64,000 nt of DNA. It comes from Anisodus tanguticus (Eukaryota > Streptophyta > Magnoliopsida > Solanales > Solanaceae). Below are positions 23,781 through 34,829 of this stretch, piece after piece; position 1 is the stretch's first letter, and each line of letters begins with the position of its first letter. The stretch spans positions 8,560,646 through 8,624,645 of the forward strand of contig CM067561.1 in assembly GCA_034509755.1 (NCBI GenBank), written 5' to 3'. The notes beneath the pieces were generated by a model that ran no database searches, was not told where the DNA came from, and worked only from the letters and a program-made list of their open reading frames with translations. Made by a program: the position numbers and the translations under genes.

Positions 23781-24111
23781 CCCTCTAATTTCTGGTGGGG
23801 TGCTATTCTTGTGTTGGCTCTCTGAGCCTGAATGTTATCCTCCTGAGCAGCATTGGTAGCAACCCTCTTACTTGTAGCTGACTTTCTTTTTACATGCATT
23901 TTCTGAAATACATAATACGCACGAGTTAGAAGAATGTCCTAAAGTTATAGCTCTAACTGCACGATCTAGAGTATGAAAGTAATGAGACAATCCTAGATGT
24001 CCTGGTGGTCTAACTGTTTACATGTATGGGCGCCTCACACACATAAAAGTGACCCTACTGGACACGGTTTCATAGACTCTCTAAAACACTTGAACCTAGG
24101 CTCTGATACCA
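23781..24111 (-). other. gypsy-A right leader and primer binding site
   Basis: Minus strand TGGTATCAGAG at 24101-24111 adjoins the LTR end (...TACAAAACA) and matches the Met-tRNA primer site. About 320 bp of leader follow to gag. This segment, with the adjoining 3' part of the LTR, is missing from the left copy. Confidence 0.8.
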
Positions 24112-26016
24112 TGTTTTGTAATGTCCCAAACTATGGCATGGGTGAAACACGACACTCGATGCCTGATTTTATTTGACCGAGTGAACCACATGGGCTACTG
24201 AGTCAACATGGGCATCAAAAGCATACAAGAATAATGATAATAAAACATGTAAAATTATATACTGAAAATAGTCTGGAAACATAATAATTCTGAATGACTG
24301 ACATGACATGCTAAGCTAGTCTATGAAATCTCTTGACATGAGTCTGATTGTTAAAATTGTTTACTAGGACAAGGCCCTGGCATACCTCTACTATAAAGCA
24401 TGAGATGTAAATAAATAAAGCTGACACCCCGAATGAGATGGGGCTCACCAATAATAGATATTTATGAAGTCCTAATGAGCAGATCTGTCGTCCTGAAACT
24501 CAGTACCTGCACTGTGAAGTGCAGGCCCTAGGCAAAAATAGACATAAGTACATTTGAATTGTACTGTATGTAAAGCAACTAAAAGAATAAGTAGGCACAT
24601 GAAGTAATAGGAACTAAAACTGAAACTGAACAATGAACATGAACATGAACATGATCTAACATGAATGTAAAAACATGTATAAAATATGTATGTCTGTATA
24701 TCTTTATATATGTTGGAGAGCAATAGTAACCGAAATGAAACCACCACGCTAGCACATGACGTCTGAACTTTGCCTGATTAGCTAAGCCATATCGTACCTT
24801 GTCGGGGTACGAGACATGAATATGACATGAATGGATAAAATGTTTCGTTGTGGGTAACATAAAGGAAACATCCTAACTAGGCAGAGCAATCCGTATCTTA
24901 CATTGGCATATGTAGTTTCAGGTATTAAACCTTCTCGGTAATCTGTGCAACTCCCAAAACATGAGCTTGAAATATAGTTGGCTTGTAAGCCTATGGATTT
25001 CATGAATATAACTTATAAACATGATTTGTAAATGTAAAACAATATTAATATAAATACATAATAAAACTTGTGCGAAAACATGTATACTTTCATGAATTTG
25101 GTAATAATGATTCATGACTTATATTTGGAAACTCATAGAATTCAAAGCATTTGTTCATGGATTACGGACAGGTTCATAACAAATCATAATGACATATTAT
25201 GAATACAACTAACGAAAATATGATATAAGCATGGTATATAGTTGTACATGTATATATTGTCATCATGAATTAGAACAAAACCCTAGGTTTGAGGAAATTC
25301 ATATTCATGGATTAAAAGTGAAGTGGGGAAGAAGAATGATGTTTCCACACGTTGACATAAGCTCTATATACCTTAATCGCTCCAATAGTTGTAATAAAAA
25401 TCTGAACTTTGAAGAAGAAACTCAAAGCTTGAACTTTAATCTCTTAGGTTGGGGTTTCTTGAAAACCCTAGGTTAGAAACAATGAATTTCACTTGGGAAT
25501 TGAGTATACTTGATTAGAATCTCGTGGAAATACATAGAAAAGACTTACCTTGAGTTATGAGAATGATGGGAGGAGAGAACTTCGTTCTAGGGCTTCGAAA
25601 ATAAGAAAACTGATTTTTCAGAACTAAGTTTGCAATATATATTGTTCTAGTCGTCGGGGGATTTATGGTCGTATTGTATGGTACATATAACTTTTATGGT
25701 GGGGAGTACAATCCATACAATTTTGTACGGTCCTTAAAAACAATTGTCATCGAGGTATGACTTTCCAGTAATTACCAAAAGCTGAGAGGGACCCTACGGT
25801 TAAATTGTATGGTCTGTATATTTTTTATGTGGTCCGTATAACCTACCATACATCATCAATTTCGATGGTGATTTGTACGACCCATTTCTACGATCCGTAA
25901 AACTTTGGCGTAAAATTAGGAATGTAGAACTAAAACTGGTTTTTCAACTTTAACTCCCCATTTCCTAAACTCCTTAATCATGATCATGGCTTAGTTTGAA
26001 GGTACGAGGTGTTACA
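24112..26016 (-). repeat. gypsy-A right 5' LTR, full length
   Basis: The 1905 bp LTR reads TGTAACACCTCGTACC from 26016 downward and ends ACATTACAAAACA before the primer site. The outer half matches the left LTR at 8029-9176. Near 25650-25920 it carries repeated tacgg/ccgta-type boxes as in the left copy. No coding region is supported within it. Confidence 0.85.
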
Positions 26017-26583
26017 GTGCAACAGTATCTAAGGATGAAATCTACAAAGGGCTTTTCTCGATTGGGGAACACAAGGCCCCTAGGGTGGATGGGTATAATG
26101 GCCAGTGATTAAAGATGACACCATTCAAGTTGTACAATGGGTTCTTCATCTCTGGTAAACTGTTTGAAGCTTTTAACACTACTACAATCACTTTGCTTCT
26201 TAAACTGCAAATCCTATAACTGTTAAAGAATATATACCAATTGCATGTTGTACAGTGATGTATAAGTTGATAGCAAAAGTGTTAGCTGCTAGAATGCAAG
26301 TTCTAATGGCTGATATTATTAGCCAGGCCCAGTCTGGTTTTATACCAGGAAGGAAAATAGCAGATAACATCTTTTTAGCTCAAGAGTTGGTTAAAGGGTA
26401 TACTATAAAATATGTTTCTCCTAGGTGCATGACGAAAATAGACCTTCAAAAGGCCTATGATTCAGTGGGGTGGTCTTATTTAGAACATGTGATGCAATGT
26501 GTTGATTTTCCTGATCAATTTACACCTTGGATTATGGAGTGTGTACAAACTGTTCACTACTCAACTTTGGTCAATGAAGAACC
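26017..26583 (+). pseudogene. LINE reverse transcriptase, first part
   Basis: Motifs in order: VSKDEIYKGLFSIG followed by HKAPRVDGYNG (normally NKAPGxDGF), a frameshifted link, then MMYKLIAKVLAARMQ, SGFIPGRKIADNIFLAQEL and CMTKIDLQKAYDSVGWSYLE (motif A with the first catalytic aspartate in KAYDSV). The frame is open from 26255 into copia-1 at 26584. This is an L1-clade non-LTR RT. The enzyme nicks target DNA and primes on it. Confidence 0.85.
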
Positions 26584-27732
26584 TGTTGGAATATGTCAAG
26601 CAACAACGGGAATAGTAAATAACTATTACAGTAATCGAAAGGATAAACTACAAAGAGGACAACAATAAGTTGTCAATATCTTATTCTTGAATTGAAACTT
26701 CAATAATGGATCTTGTATTCAAAAATACAAGAACATGAGCTGCTACACTTGTGGTTGTAGATCCGTTGAGAATACGAACGGTTAGAGTCCTTCGTCTTTT
26801 AAGTTAACACCTGAAATACTTAGCAACCAATTAGATAAACCACAACACCACCGATTGAGTCGAGAGATGGCTCTCTGTCTTTAAGACAAAATTTCCCCCA
26901 TATATAGGCTTTACGGAAGTGTGGACAATTATCTCCCAAGATGAAACAGTAAACTATCAAGTGTGCAAAGCCTACACAAATGATCTCAGCGAAGAACACG
27001 AATAATGAAGATTGCTAAGAGAAAGATTGATAACAGGAAATTCTGATCTCTTTGTGGTGTTGTGAACTTGTTTTTCTATTCATATGTTCATATATCTTCA
27101 TTTCTTCATCTATAGAATTGAGCCAAAGGCCTCAACTTATTGGTGTGCAAGATGGTCCCTTCAAATGCCCCATAATGGAAATCAATTACCATGTAATGGA
27201 TGACATTTAACCCCTAAGTAATGCAGCAACATAATGATCCAAGTAATGGCTATTATTGGGTGGATTCAATGCCATTGAAACCCCCTCAACAGCCAAAACT
27301 TTTGGGATTCCGTCGAGTAATCACTGCCAATGAAGCGCCGCGACGCTAATTCAATACAGAGCTTACAACCACTACAGTGCCGTGGTGCTACAAGGGGGGC
27401 GCCACGGCGCTTCGGTGCCGCAGCCCAGTCCGGGAGGCGCCGCGGCCCTTCTCGGCTCCGCGGCCCTTTTCCGAACTATTCCATCTTACACCTCACACAA
27501 TCCTTCCTTTGTTTACCAACGTGGAACACTTGTCATTTATCAAATAACCATCCATCATTCTATATCACAAACATTTCACTTACGTACCAATATCTCTTTC
27601 ATTAACGAAATTTATGATACTTGGCACTAAGATTGCACGTGTGTGGAAAAGATGTTTCCGACGTGCGGGGCCCAATTGTTCGAGTCATAAATAATGGGAT
27701 AAAGTTAATTCCATATTATTAAATTTCCAACA
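26584..27732 (-). repeat. copia-1 3' LTR (low-coordinate copy)
   Basis: TG...CA ends with an 8 bp tip palindrome TGTTGGAA/TTCCAACA. A GC-rich block at 27335-27470 holds several gcgccgcggcgc-like modules, while the rest of the LTR is AT-rich. The block differs from the sister LTR by insertions and deletions even though the flanking LTR sequence is well conserved. Confidence 0.85.
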
Positions 27733-28379
27733 ATTACATCTTGAAAGAGATTTTGGTGCACACACAAGGTGCTTACTTTTAGCAATCTTTCAGCGAAAAG
27801 ATATTGCATCAGGAGAGGTAGATTTTGCTTTAAACCTTCCCTAGTTGAATACCATCGGACTCACTTACTGCACGGTGAATGTGATGTCTTGAACCGTCAG
27901 TGTTTAATGTAAGCCAAGACAACGTTACCAACACAATACCTCCCCTTTATTCGTTTCTTATTTTGTTCTGTCCGTTGTGGCCATGGACAAACTTGGATTC
28001 TTAAGTGTGTTCATTTGAGATGTCCTGTCCTCGCACTTAAATAGGTGATCTCTTACAAGGTATCCTGTTATACCCCACTTCACAAGTGTTTATGAATCAT
28101 TAAAAATTTCCCCAACCTTTACCTCAATAGTTTGAGGATCGTTAAAGGTTTGGAAGCTTAACCTTTACCCACCATATAGGTAGAACTTTAATGTCTATCG
28201 CGGGAACGACTTTGGATTCATGTTTCTTAACATAAATCATAATCTGAAGTGCTCTTGCTTCCACTGAAGCGCAGCTGAACCTTTTGCAGCTTAGTTTTCC
28301 AATTGAACCAAATTCTTGGGATCTCCAGTCAGTATGGTTGGGTTACCACCGCAAAGGTTCGTATTGTTTGGGTTTTAAG
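27733..28379 (-). other. copia-1 3' untranslated interior
   Basis: This region lies between the RNase H end and the 3' LTR. No reading frame or motif is visible, and no clear polypurine tract precedes the LTR. Confidence 0.5.
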
Positions 28380-28874
28380 CCCATTCCCCTAGACAAGCAG
28401 AACTCTTGATCTTCAGGTAGTCCCTTAGTTAAAGGGTCCGCTATATCCTTTGATTAGTAATCTAGGAAGTTAACTGTCATACGGTCTCATGTCTCTGACA
28501 TATTCGACAGATATGTCCAGACGCCATCATCCGTGCCCTTCCTGAAGCCGACCGGCTAGCCACAGTGTATAACTGCTGAAGGCACGGGTTTCTCCCAATA
28601 AGGGACGTCCTCTAAAGAGTTGTGAAGTTACTCAACTTCTTTCATGCTTTGTATAAAGCGATAACCTCCAATTCCATCTTGAATCGGTCGATGCAAGTTT
28701 GCTTAGAGGATTTTTTAAGACCCACCGTACAAATTTACTTGTGGCTTTGATGTTCTTTATATCTGATATCCAGTTTGTATCACTGTGTTCTCCCAGAACC
28801 ACTGGACATCCAGAATACCATAATCCGTAGATAAGCGAATATTTCAGATATTGTCATATTCGATTTAACGCCTT
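28380..28874 (-). pseudogene. copia-1 RNase H
   Basis: With frameshifts, the minus strand gives LSTDYGILDVQW, SKQTCIDRFKMELEVIAL (family SKQTCIARSTMESEF), SRSASGRARMM (family SQSAIGRA) and the end DYLKIKSS.A. The order and spacing fit a Tork-type copia RNase H. The domain is full of stops. Confidence 0.7.
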
Positions 28875-29670
28875 CTATCGATCATTTCCAGAATCACGAG
28901 TGAACCTTTGTTCAACTGATCTACTTTGTAAGCCGATACCAGGTCGATTGTAGTGTGTACAATACATTAAATTACATGTGACCTGCGCATATCGCTCCTT
29001 GTATATGGGTGCACCATAATTCCAATCAGTTATATGATTCATATCCATTGGTGGCTTCAACAAGACTGTCAACTATCTCACAACTGAGTTTGGAGTTAGA
29101 CCATTCCGTTAGATGTCTTAGAAATTCCATTCCTAAGATGTCATCTACAATACCCATATCTTTTGTTTCAATATGACTTCCACTTTCAGACTGTTGGTTT
29201 TCCCAACTGTTGGCTTTCTAACTTCAGATTTAATATTTCTGTTGTCAGATTCATTATTTCTGTTTTATCTGAAACTTCCAGGATCAAAATGTAAACATTT
29301 CAGGAACCAAAATGAAAGTTCAGGAATAAGCCCAACAGTCCAACAAACCAACTCTGATCCTCCCCTTCCAACTCTCCGGTTAGGAAGGTTGTTTCAACAT
29401 CCATGTCATGCAATATTACAATGGCCTTGGATGTTAAGCTATTCACATGGGAGCACATGTACAAGTAGCCAAGACTTTATACTCGTCAGTAGATCCATCT
29501 ACTTTGTACTCACTTTTGAGTATCCTCTTTCACAACCCAAAGGTTTTTTTCCCAGAGGAAGATCAACTATTACACAAGTATGGTTCTATATGATGGAATC
29601 TATTTATCTCTTTGTAGCTTCTTTCCAAACCAACACTTCTGGAGATGACAATTATTTGTTAATTGTCCAT
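28875..29670 (-). pseudogene. copia-1 reverse transcriptase remnant
   Basis: Visible pieces on the minus strand are VDGSTDEYKVL, HDMDVETTFLTGELEGE (family QMDVKTAFLNGELEEE) and, in a 65-codon frame ending at 28875, CNLMYCTHYNRPGI (family GSLMYAMTCTRPDI) with RDSGND. The YVDD box could not be read. Heavy decay. Confidence 0.65.
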
Positions 29671-30480
29671 GGTTCGTTCTCAACCATACAAGCTAGAAGG
29701 CCTGGAATAAGTCTTTGTCTCCTCTTTGCTCCGTCTCGGTTCAACATCTAGAATCCTTGAGTTATGTAGATCTGCAATGTTAAGTTTCGCATAATCAACA
29801 ACTTTCGAGTCCTGTAGCTCTGGAACGTCTGGTTCCGGATAGTCAGGCACTCGCGGGTTCTTGTTAACCTCGAGCAATTACTTCTTTTTCCTTCTCAAGG
29901 AAAGTTATCCTCAAAGAATTCAGCATTCTTTGACACCAAGAGGCGATAAGCACTACTGTTATTTGCAGATCCAGTGGATATGAAATCTACAGTCTTAGGT
30001 CCAACTTGACCTATTTCGGTGTTCCAACCTCTACCAAGCCACCCCACATCACAAATTTTATATGTGAGATCCTTTCCATATTTCACACGGCGGGTTATCC
30101 TTATCCTTATGCGTAGTTCTATTGAGAATCACATTAGTGGTAAGGATCACCTTGCCCCACATAGTTTTGGTGTACGGCTTTGCGCTTGGCTAACACCGTT
30201 AGACTGAGGTGAGTAATGAGCAGTTGTTTGATGAACGATGCTTCGCATTCTCCCCTTCTATCATAACGAATTTCTCAATCCGTAGGCTTAATTGATTTTC
30301 AACTTCTGCTTTGTAGCGCTTATCCGCTTTAACAACTTCATCTTTGCTTTTCTACAAACAAAGGATGCAATACTTTGTACCATCATTAATGAGGGTCACA
30401 AAGTACTTATCTCCCCCCTCTATTTTGTATAAACTTCAAATCACCCATGTAGGTGTGACTAAGTTTTAGAGGAGCGGTGC
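29671..30480 (-). pseudogene. copia-1 integrase C-terminus and linker
   Basis: Minus-strand pieces: WGKVILTTNVILNRT (family LWGEAILTANYLLN), CEIWKGS, GPKTVDFISTGSANNSSAYR (family GPKTVDCIFIGYAHNSSAYR), NAEFFEDNFP, then a proline/aspartate-rich linker ending LDVEPRRSKEE. The RRSK motif is the usual start of the copia RT linker. The catalytic core upstream is broken. Confidence 0.7.
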
Positions 30481-30880
30481 TTCTTTCGCTATTCCTTTGA
30501 CGGAATGGAAAGGTGATTTTGCCTCTTCGCCTACCTCACATTTATTTTGAGGGTTTATGTCAACAGAAGGCAACAATCTCAACTTCGTTAGTTTTTGAAT
30601 GACTTTCTATTTAACGTGTCTTAATCTATGATGACATAGATGCACGGATTACAAATATATCATTCATTTAGCTACAGATATACTGTACCATTCTTAGTTA
30701 TTACAGACCTGTTGGACTAGTCTCAAACCAGCTTGACCAACAGCGTCCCTTAAACCAAGTTTGGGACATGTATCACCTCATTTTAGAGTGATCCCATTCC
30801 CTGAAGTCCTATTGAGGACAACATCTCCAACCCCTTCTAGCTTAGAGGTGGCGTTGCTTCACATGAACAACCTCTTGCCC
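30481..30880 (-). pseudogene. copia-1 GAG-pre-integrase / protease tail
   Basis: Minus strand gives EGVGDVVLNRTSGNGITL, KNGTVYL, LCHHRLRHVK (family WHARLGHVN) and KLTKLRLLPSVDINPQNKCE, which match the post-protease and pre-integrase zinc region of Tork-like copias. No active-site DSGA was seen. Confidence 0.65.
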
Positions 30881-31240
30881 GTGGTTAGGGCGTAACCGGA
30901 TCATTTGTGATCTGGATACTCTGGCCCACTCTAGTTGCTTTGGCCGACTGAGTATCCAATTATTTTTATGTCTTTCTTTTGGCCTTCAGATCATTTAAGA
31001 CCTGGAAAACTCTGGCCCACCTCACTAGGTGTCCATTACTTTTCTGTCACCTGAATTCTGGCCCACTCCAGTCGTTCGTAGGCTTTGTACGACTGAGTGT
31101 CCAACATCATATTATTAAATGTATTCTAGCCACTCTAGTTGCCCATTGGCTTTGTACGACTGAGTGTCCAATATCATCCTATCAAATGAATGATTTTCTG
31201 TTAGATAGTGTGACAGGTTCAACGTCTTAAGATAAGTCAT
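30881..31240. repeat. Imperfect short tandem repeats in copia-1
   Basis: The phrase cgactgagtgtccaa(t/c) recurs at about 30948, 31090 and 31158, each preceded by variants of ctggcccactc(t/c)agt. A related actgagtgtccac appears at 31613. Units are 60-140 bp apart and degenerate. They lie where the gag/protease join would be. Confidence 0.6.
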
Positions 31241-31604
31241 TATCTTTTAGTCTTCTTCCCTTGTGATTGGTGCCCAGGGAAATCCCTGACGCTTATTTAA
31301 GAGTGGTACCAGTTTTCGCACAGTTAGTGAATCTCTCTCCTTCGTATGTGCGAACATACTTTACACATTTTTAATAATCACACCCAAAATAACGGATCTT
31401 TTAAGTTTTGTTTATAATAGTCCAATCTTTAACCAGGAATGAAGGAGATTCAATATCTGATTTTAGAGTGTAGGGAATATAAGTTTTAAATGAAAACACT
31501 TCATATTCCCAGCTTTTCTTTACACATTTTTATTCAGATATTAACTAAACACATTATAGATAAGGAAGAATTATTAACTTAGACCTTTTGGATTATGGCA
31601 TACT

Positions 31605-32036
31605 TCAATCAGACTGAGTGTCCACATCCTCCTTACCATAATTTGGATCCTTTATCTGGGACAGATATAGGAGTTTTGCTAAATGATAGAACATCATCTT
31701 CAGCCTTCTCCTCTTGTCCCAGTTGACATCCTCAGCCTCTCGTGGGCACTTGTTTCCAACACCCTCTGAAGCGGTGACACCAACTCGTCCATGATCTTTA
31801 GCCGTATTAACATGACTATCAGCATTATCTTGAAGCTCAGATTCAGATCCAGAGATCGCTCCTTTGACGGAAACAGATTTGTAACTGTCGTCAAAGAGAG
31901 AACCATAACTAGGCCCAATCTTGAAAGCATGGTTGTGGTTTGAACTGTTAGCAAAACTCTCAACAGAACTGTTTTCAAGAAGAAAACTGCAGCCAGATTT
32001 GGTCACACACTTGTCGACCAACATCTTTCGAATCAC
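31605..32036 (-). CDS. Unrecognised 143-residue ORF in the copia-1 gag position
   Basis: An intact frame begins at the ATG at 32036, about 20 bp inside the 5' LTR edge, and ends at 31605. The product is rich in Ser, Asp and Lys (CSFLLENSSVESFANSSN; SVSVKGAISGSESELQD; DVNWDKRRRLKMMFYH). It lacks a gag core, zinc knuckle or protease motif. It could be a highly diverged gag N-terminus or a captured host exon. Read-through to the LTR without a stop suggests it was once part of a longer frame. Function unknown. Confidence 0.35.
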   Translation of the reverse strand: MIRKMLVDKCVTKSGCSFLLENSSVESFANSSNHNHAFKIGPSYGSLFDDSYKSVSVKGAISGSESELQDNADSHVNTAKDHGRVGVTASEGVGNKCPREAEDVNWDKRRRLKMMFYHLAKLLYLSQIKDPNYGKEDVDTQSD

Positions 32037-32058
32037 TAATACAATCTTGTCTTAAAAT

Positions 32059-33213
32059 TGTTGGAATATGTAAAGCAACAACGGGAATAGTAAACTATTA
32101 CAGTGATCGAAAGGATAAACAACAAAGAGGACCACAACAAGTTGTCAATATCTTGTTCTTGAATTGAAACTTCAATAATGGATCTTGTATTCGTACATAC
32201 AAGAACATGAGCTGTTACACTTGTGGTTGTAGATTCGCTGAGAATACGAACGGTTAGAGTCCTTCGTCTGTTAAGTTAACACCTGAAACACTTAGCAACC
32301 AATTAGATAAACCACAACACCACCGTCTGAGTTGAGAGATGACTCTCTGTCTTTAAGACAAGATTGCCCCCGTATATAGGCTTTACGGAAGCGTGGACAA
32401 TAGTCTCCCAAGATGAAATAACAAACTATCAAGTGTGCAAAGCCTACACAAATGATCTCCGTGAAGAACACAAATAATGAAGATTGCTAAGAGAAGGATT
32501 GATATCAGGAAATTCTGATTTCTTTATGGTGTTGTGAACTTGTTTTTCTGTTCATATGTTCATATATCTTCAGTTCTTCGTCTATAGAATTGAGCCAAAG
32601 GCCTCAACTTATAGGTGTGCAAGATGGTCCCTTCAAATGCCCCATAATGGCAATCAATTTCCATGTAATGGATGACATTTAACCCCCAAGTAATGCAACA
32701 ATAGAATGGTCCAAGTAATGGCCATTATTGGGTGGATTCAATGCCATTGAAACCCCCTCAACAGCCAAAACTTTTGGGATTCCGTCGAGCAGTCACTGCC
32801 AATGAAGCGCCGCGGCTCTGCCACATTAGCCCCGCGACGCTAATTCAACACAGAGCTTACTGCCACTCCGGCGCTACGACGCTGCAAGGGGGCGCCGCGG
32901 CGCTGCAAGGGGGGCGTTGCTTCGCTCCAGCGTCGCGGCCCTTCTCGGCTCCGCGACCCGTTCCATCTTACACCTCGCACAATCCTTTCTTCGTTTACCA
33001 ACGTGGAACACTTGTCATTTAGCAAATAATCATCCATCATTCTATGTCTCAAACATTTCACTTACGTACCAATATCTCTTTCATTAACGAAATTTACGAT
33101 ACTTGGCACTAAGATTGCACCGTGTAGAAATGATATTTCCGACGTGCGGGGCCCAATTGTTCGAGTCATAAATAATGGGATAAACTTAATTCCACATTAG
33201 TAAATTTCCAACA
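32059..33213 (-). repeat. copia-1 5' LTR (high-coordinate copy)
   Basis: Same tips as the 3' LTR. Its GC-rich block (32807-32960) contains gcgccgcggctct at 32807, cccgcgacgc at 32831 and a perfect gcgccgcggcgc palindrome at 32892, with extra units absent from the 26584-27732 copy. Confidence 0.85.
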
Positions 33214-33910
33214 GAACCATCCCCACCAGTTGATGCAAAAAAAAAGTATTGAGACAAGGGGACCCTATATCCCCTTATTTATTTACAGTATCAATGGAGT
33301 ACCTTAGTTGATTGTTGTCTCATCTTCAGGGGAATAAACAGTTCAAGTTTCATCCTAAGTGTGGTAAATTGGGAATCACTCATATGTGTTTTGCTGACGA
33401 CCTATTGTTATTTGCTATAGGTGACCTTCCTTCAATATCAGCTTTCAATAGTTTCTCTAAAGAGTTCTCATCTACCTCTAGATTACAAGCCAATATGGGA
33501 AAAAGTTGTGTGTACTTTGGTGGTGTGCCAATTCATGATAGAGAAACTGTTATTCAACATTTGGGATTCACAGAGGGAGAATTGCCTTTTAAATACTTGG
33601 GCATTCCTCTTACCACTAGAAAATTGTCCTTAGTCCAATGGATTCCTCTCAATGAAAAAATGAATCTCCTGTTGGACAAATTATTGGGCACAGTTGTTTG
33701 TGATTACAAGCTTCTTGGATGACTAGAAAGCTATTGGAAACAAGACCTATACTCTAACAAATGCAAGTTAATCCAACAGGTTCAAAGAGCATTATTTGAT
33801 AGTAGGAGGAGGGTAGGTTAATATCTATTAGAGAGTAGCCAAATCAAGTTTGATGGGGGTACAGTTTTGTAATGTTGCACTTTGCTGATTAATACAAAAG
33901 TTTAGTTACC
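33214..33910 (+). pseudogene. LINE reverse transcriptase, second part and 3' UTR
   Basis: After copia-1 the frame gives VLRQGDPISPYLF, then THMCFADDLLLFA (FADD catalytic box), FSSTSRLQANMGKS, FKYLGIPLTTRKL and a short C-terminal region ending in stops at about 33720. Usual downstream parts of ORF2 (connection and C-terminal zinc region) are missing, suggesting an internal deletion before the 3' UTR and A tail. Confidence 0.85.
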
Positions 33911-34360
33911 AAAAAAAAAGTAAAAACAAAGTTTTGATTATTTTTCTAATTTCAAATACAACTTTCTCATGGCCAAATACTAACTTTTGAAAAAAGTGAA
34001 AAGATTTCCGGAAAAAAGGTGAACAATATCTATGGCCAAACAGGTCCTTTGAGAAAAGTTGTGCATTAGTCAAGGCTAAATTCCATTCAGCCTTCGAAAA
34101 AGGGAAAAAGAAAGGCAAATCCAGTTTATTGGGCCACAAATCTCATTTGTTGGGCTGTAAGGTAAAAAGTGCAAATGACCCTATTCATATACGTGAAATT
34201 TACATCAATAGCCTATTTAGACACTTAATTACCCTAATTAAAGGATAATTTTTATTTATTACAATATATAGCATAATTTACCTTTAATAGCAAAAATTAA
34301 GGATTAAGGATCCCTTGATATTAGGCATTTACTAGGGAATAATTGATCTATCTATAATTC

Positions 34361-34570
34361 ATCTCTCTCTATTCTCTGTCCTATTTCTCTTCTTTCACCT
34401 TCTCTGCTTCTCTTCTTTTCTCAGGGAATTCAATAACGGATTTCACATTGCGCTAGAGAATAATAATCTCTACATCTATCTCTCTTGTCCTATTTTTCTT
34501 CATTCATCTTCTCTGATTCTCATCTATTTTCTTCTTCTTCAGTGAATTCAATAATTGTTTTTACATCGCC
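34361..34570. repeat. Pair of about 105 bp CT-rich direct repeats
   Basis: Two copies, about 34361-34455 and 34468-34570, share ctatctctct..gtcctatttctctt, ttcatcttctctg.ttctc and tgaattcaataa. They are roughly 80% alike by eye. The composition resembles a plant 5' UTR or a transposon end, but no adjacent ORF supports either. Confidence 0.6.
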
Positions 34571-34829
34571 ACCTGTCACAATTGAAACAATCGTTCTCCG
34601 GCACTCGCTGACTCACCACCATCGACATTAAAAAGCTTTGAATTTTGAGGGTGAATTCGAGTTCTTTAAATTTATTATTTTGTTTGAATTGGATGTTTTT
34701 ACAAACGATTGAGAATGTATTCTGAACCTTATATCTATATTTTGAGGGTGTTTGGTGAATATTAGAGTTGATTTTGGTAGCATTTGAAGATTGTATTTTC
34801 AAAATTGTATGAAAATTCTATTTAAGTTG

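Larger units (their letters stand above)
16498..26016 (-). mobile_element. gypsy-A right copy: minus strand, 3' end missing, hAT inside
   Basis: From high to low coordinates: LTR (26016-24112), primer site, leader, gag, zinc knuckle, protease, RT, RNase H and integrase, which stops inside the catalytic core at 16498. A 3.5 kb hAT transposon sits in gag. The 3' LTR is gone. The family matches the left plus-strand copy, giving a tail-to-tail inverted pair. The LTR tip abuts LINE sequence at 26017, so this copy inserted into the LINE or beside it. Confidence 0.85.
26584..33213 (-). mobile_element. copia-1: degraded minus-strand Ty1/copia in the LINE
   Basis: Two similar LTRs of 1149 and 1155 bp with TGTTGGAA...TTCCAACA ends flank a 4.3 kb interior. 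The 5 bp duplication gaacc at 26579-26583 and 33214-33218 marks insertion into the LINE RT gene. Interior coding remnants lie on the minus strand in copia order (integrase before RT), from a gag-position ORF at high coordinates to RNase H at low coordinates. No standard primer site was recognised beside the 5' LTR. Confidence 0.85.
26017..33919 (+). mobile_element. L1-type LINE, split by copia-1
   Basis: LINE RT sequence occupies 26017-26583 and resumes at 33214, with copia-1 between and gaacc duplicated on both sides. It ends with ctgattaatacaaaag, ttagttacc and a 9-A tail at 33911-33919, a typical plant L1 3' end. The 5' ORF1 and endonuclease are absent on this side because the sequence abuts the gypsy-A LTR. 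The 3' part of ORF2 is deleted. Confidence 0.8.

Noticed and set aside
27330..27630. GC-rich Arg/Ala-rich ORFs in the copia-1 LTR as a gene or CpG-island exon
   Set aside because: They are overlapping frames through the GC module block, duplicated in the sister LTR with different indels, and have no start context or domain.
29173..29751. A 192-codon plus-strand frame that could pass for a host gene
   Set aside because: It lies antisense to recognisable copia-1 RT and integrase pieces on the minus strand and shows no domain, so it is a shadow frame.
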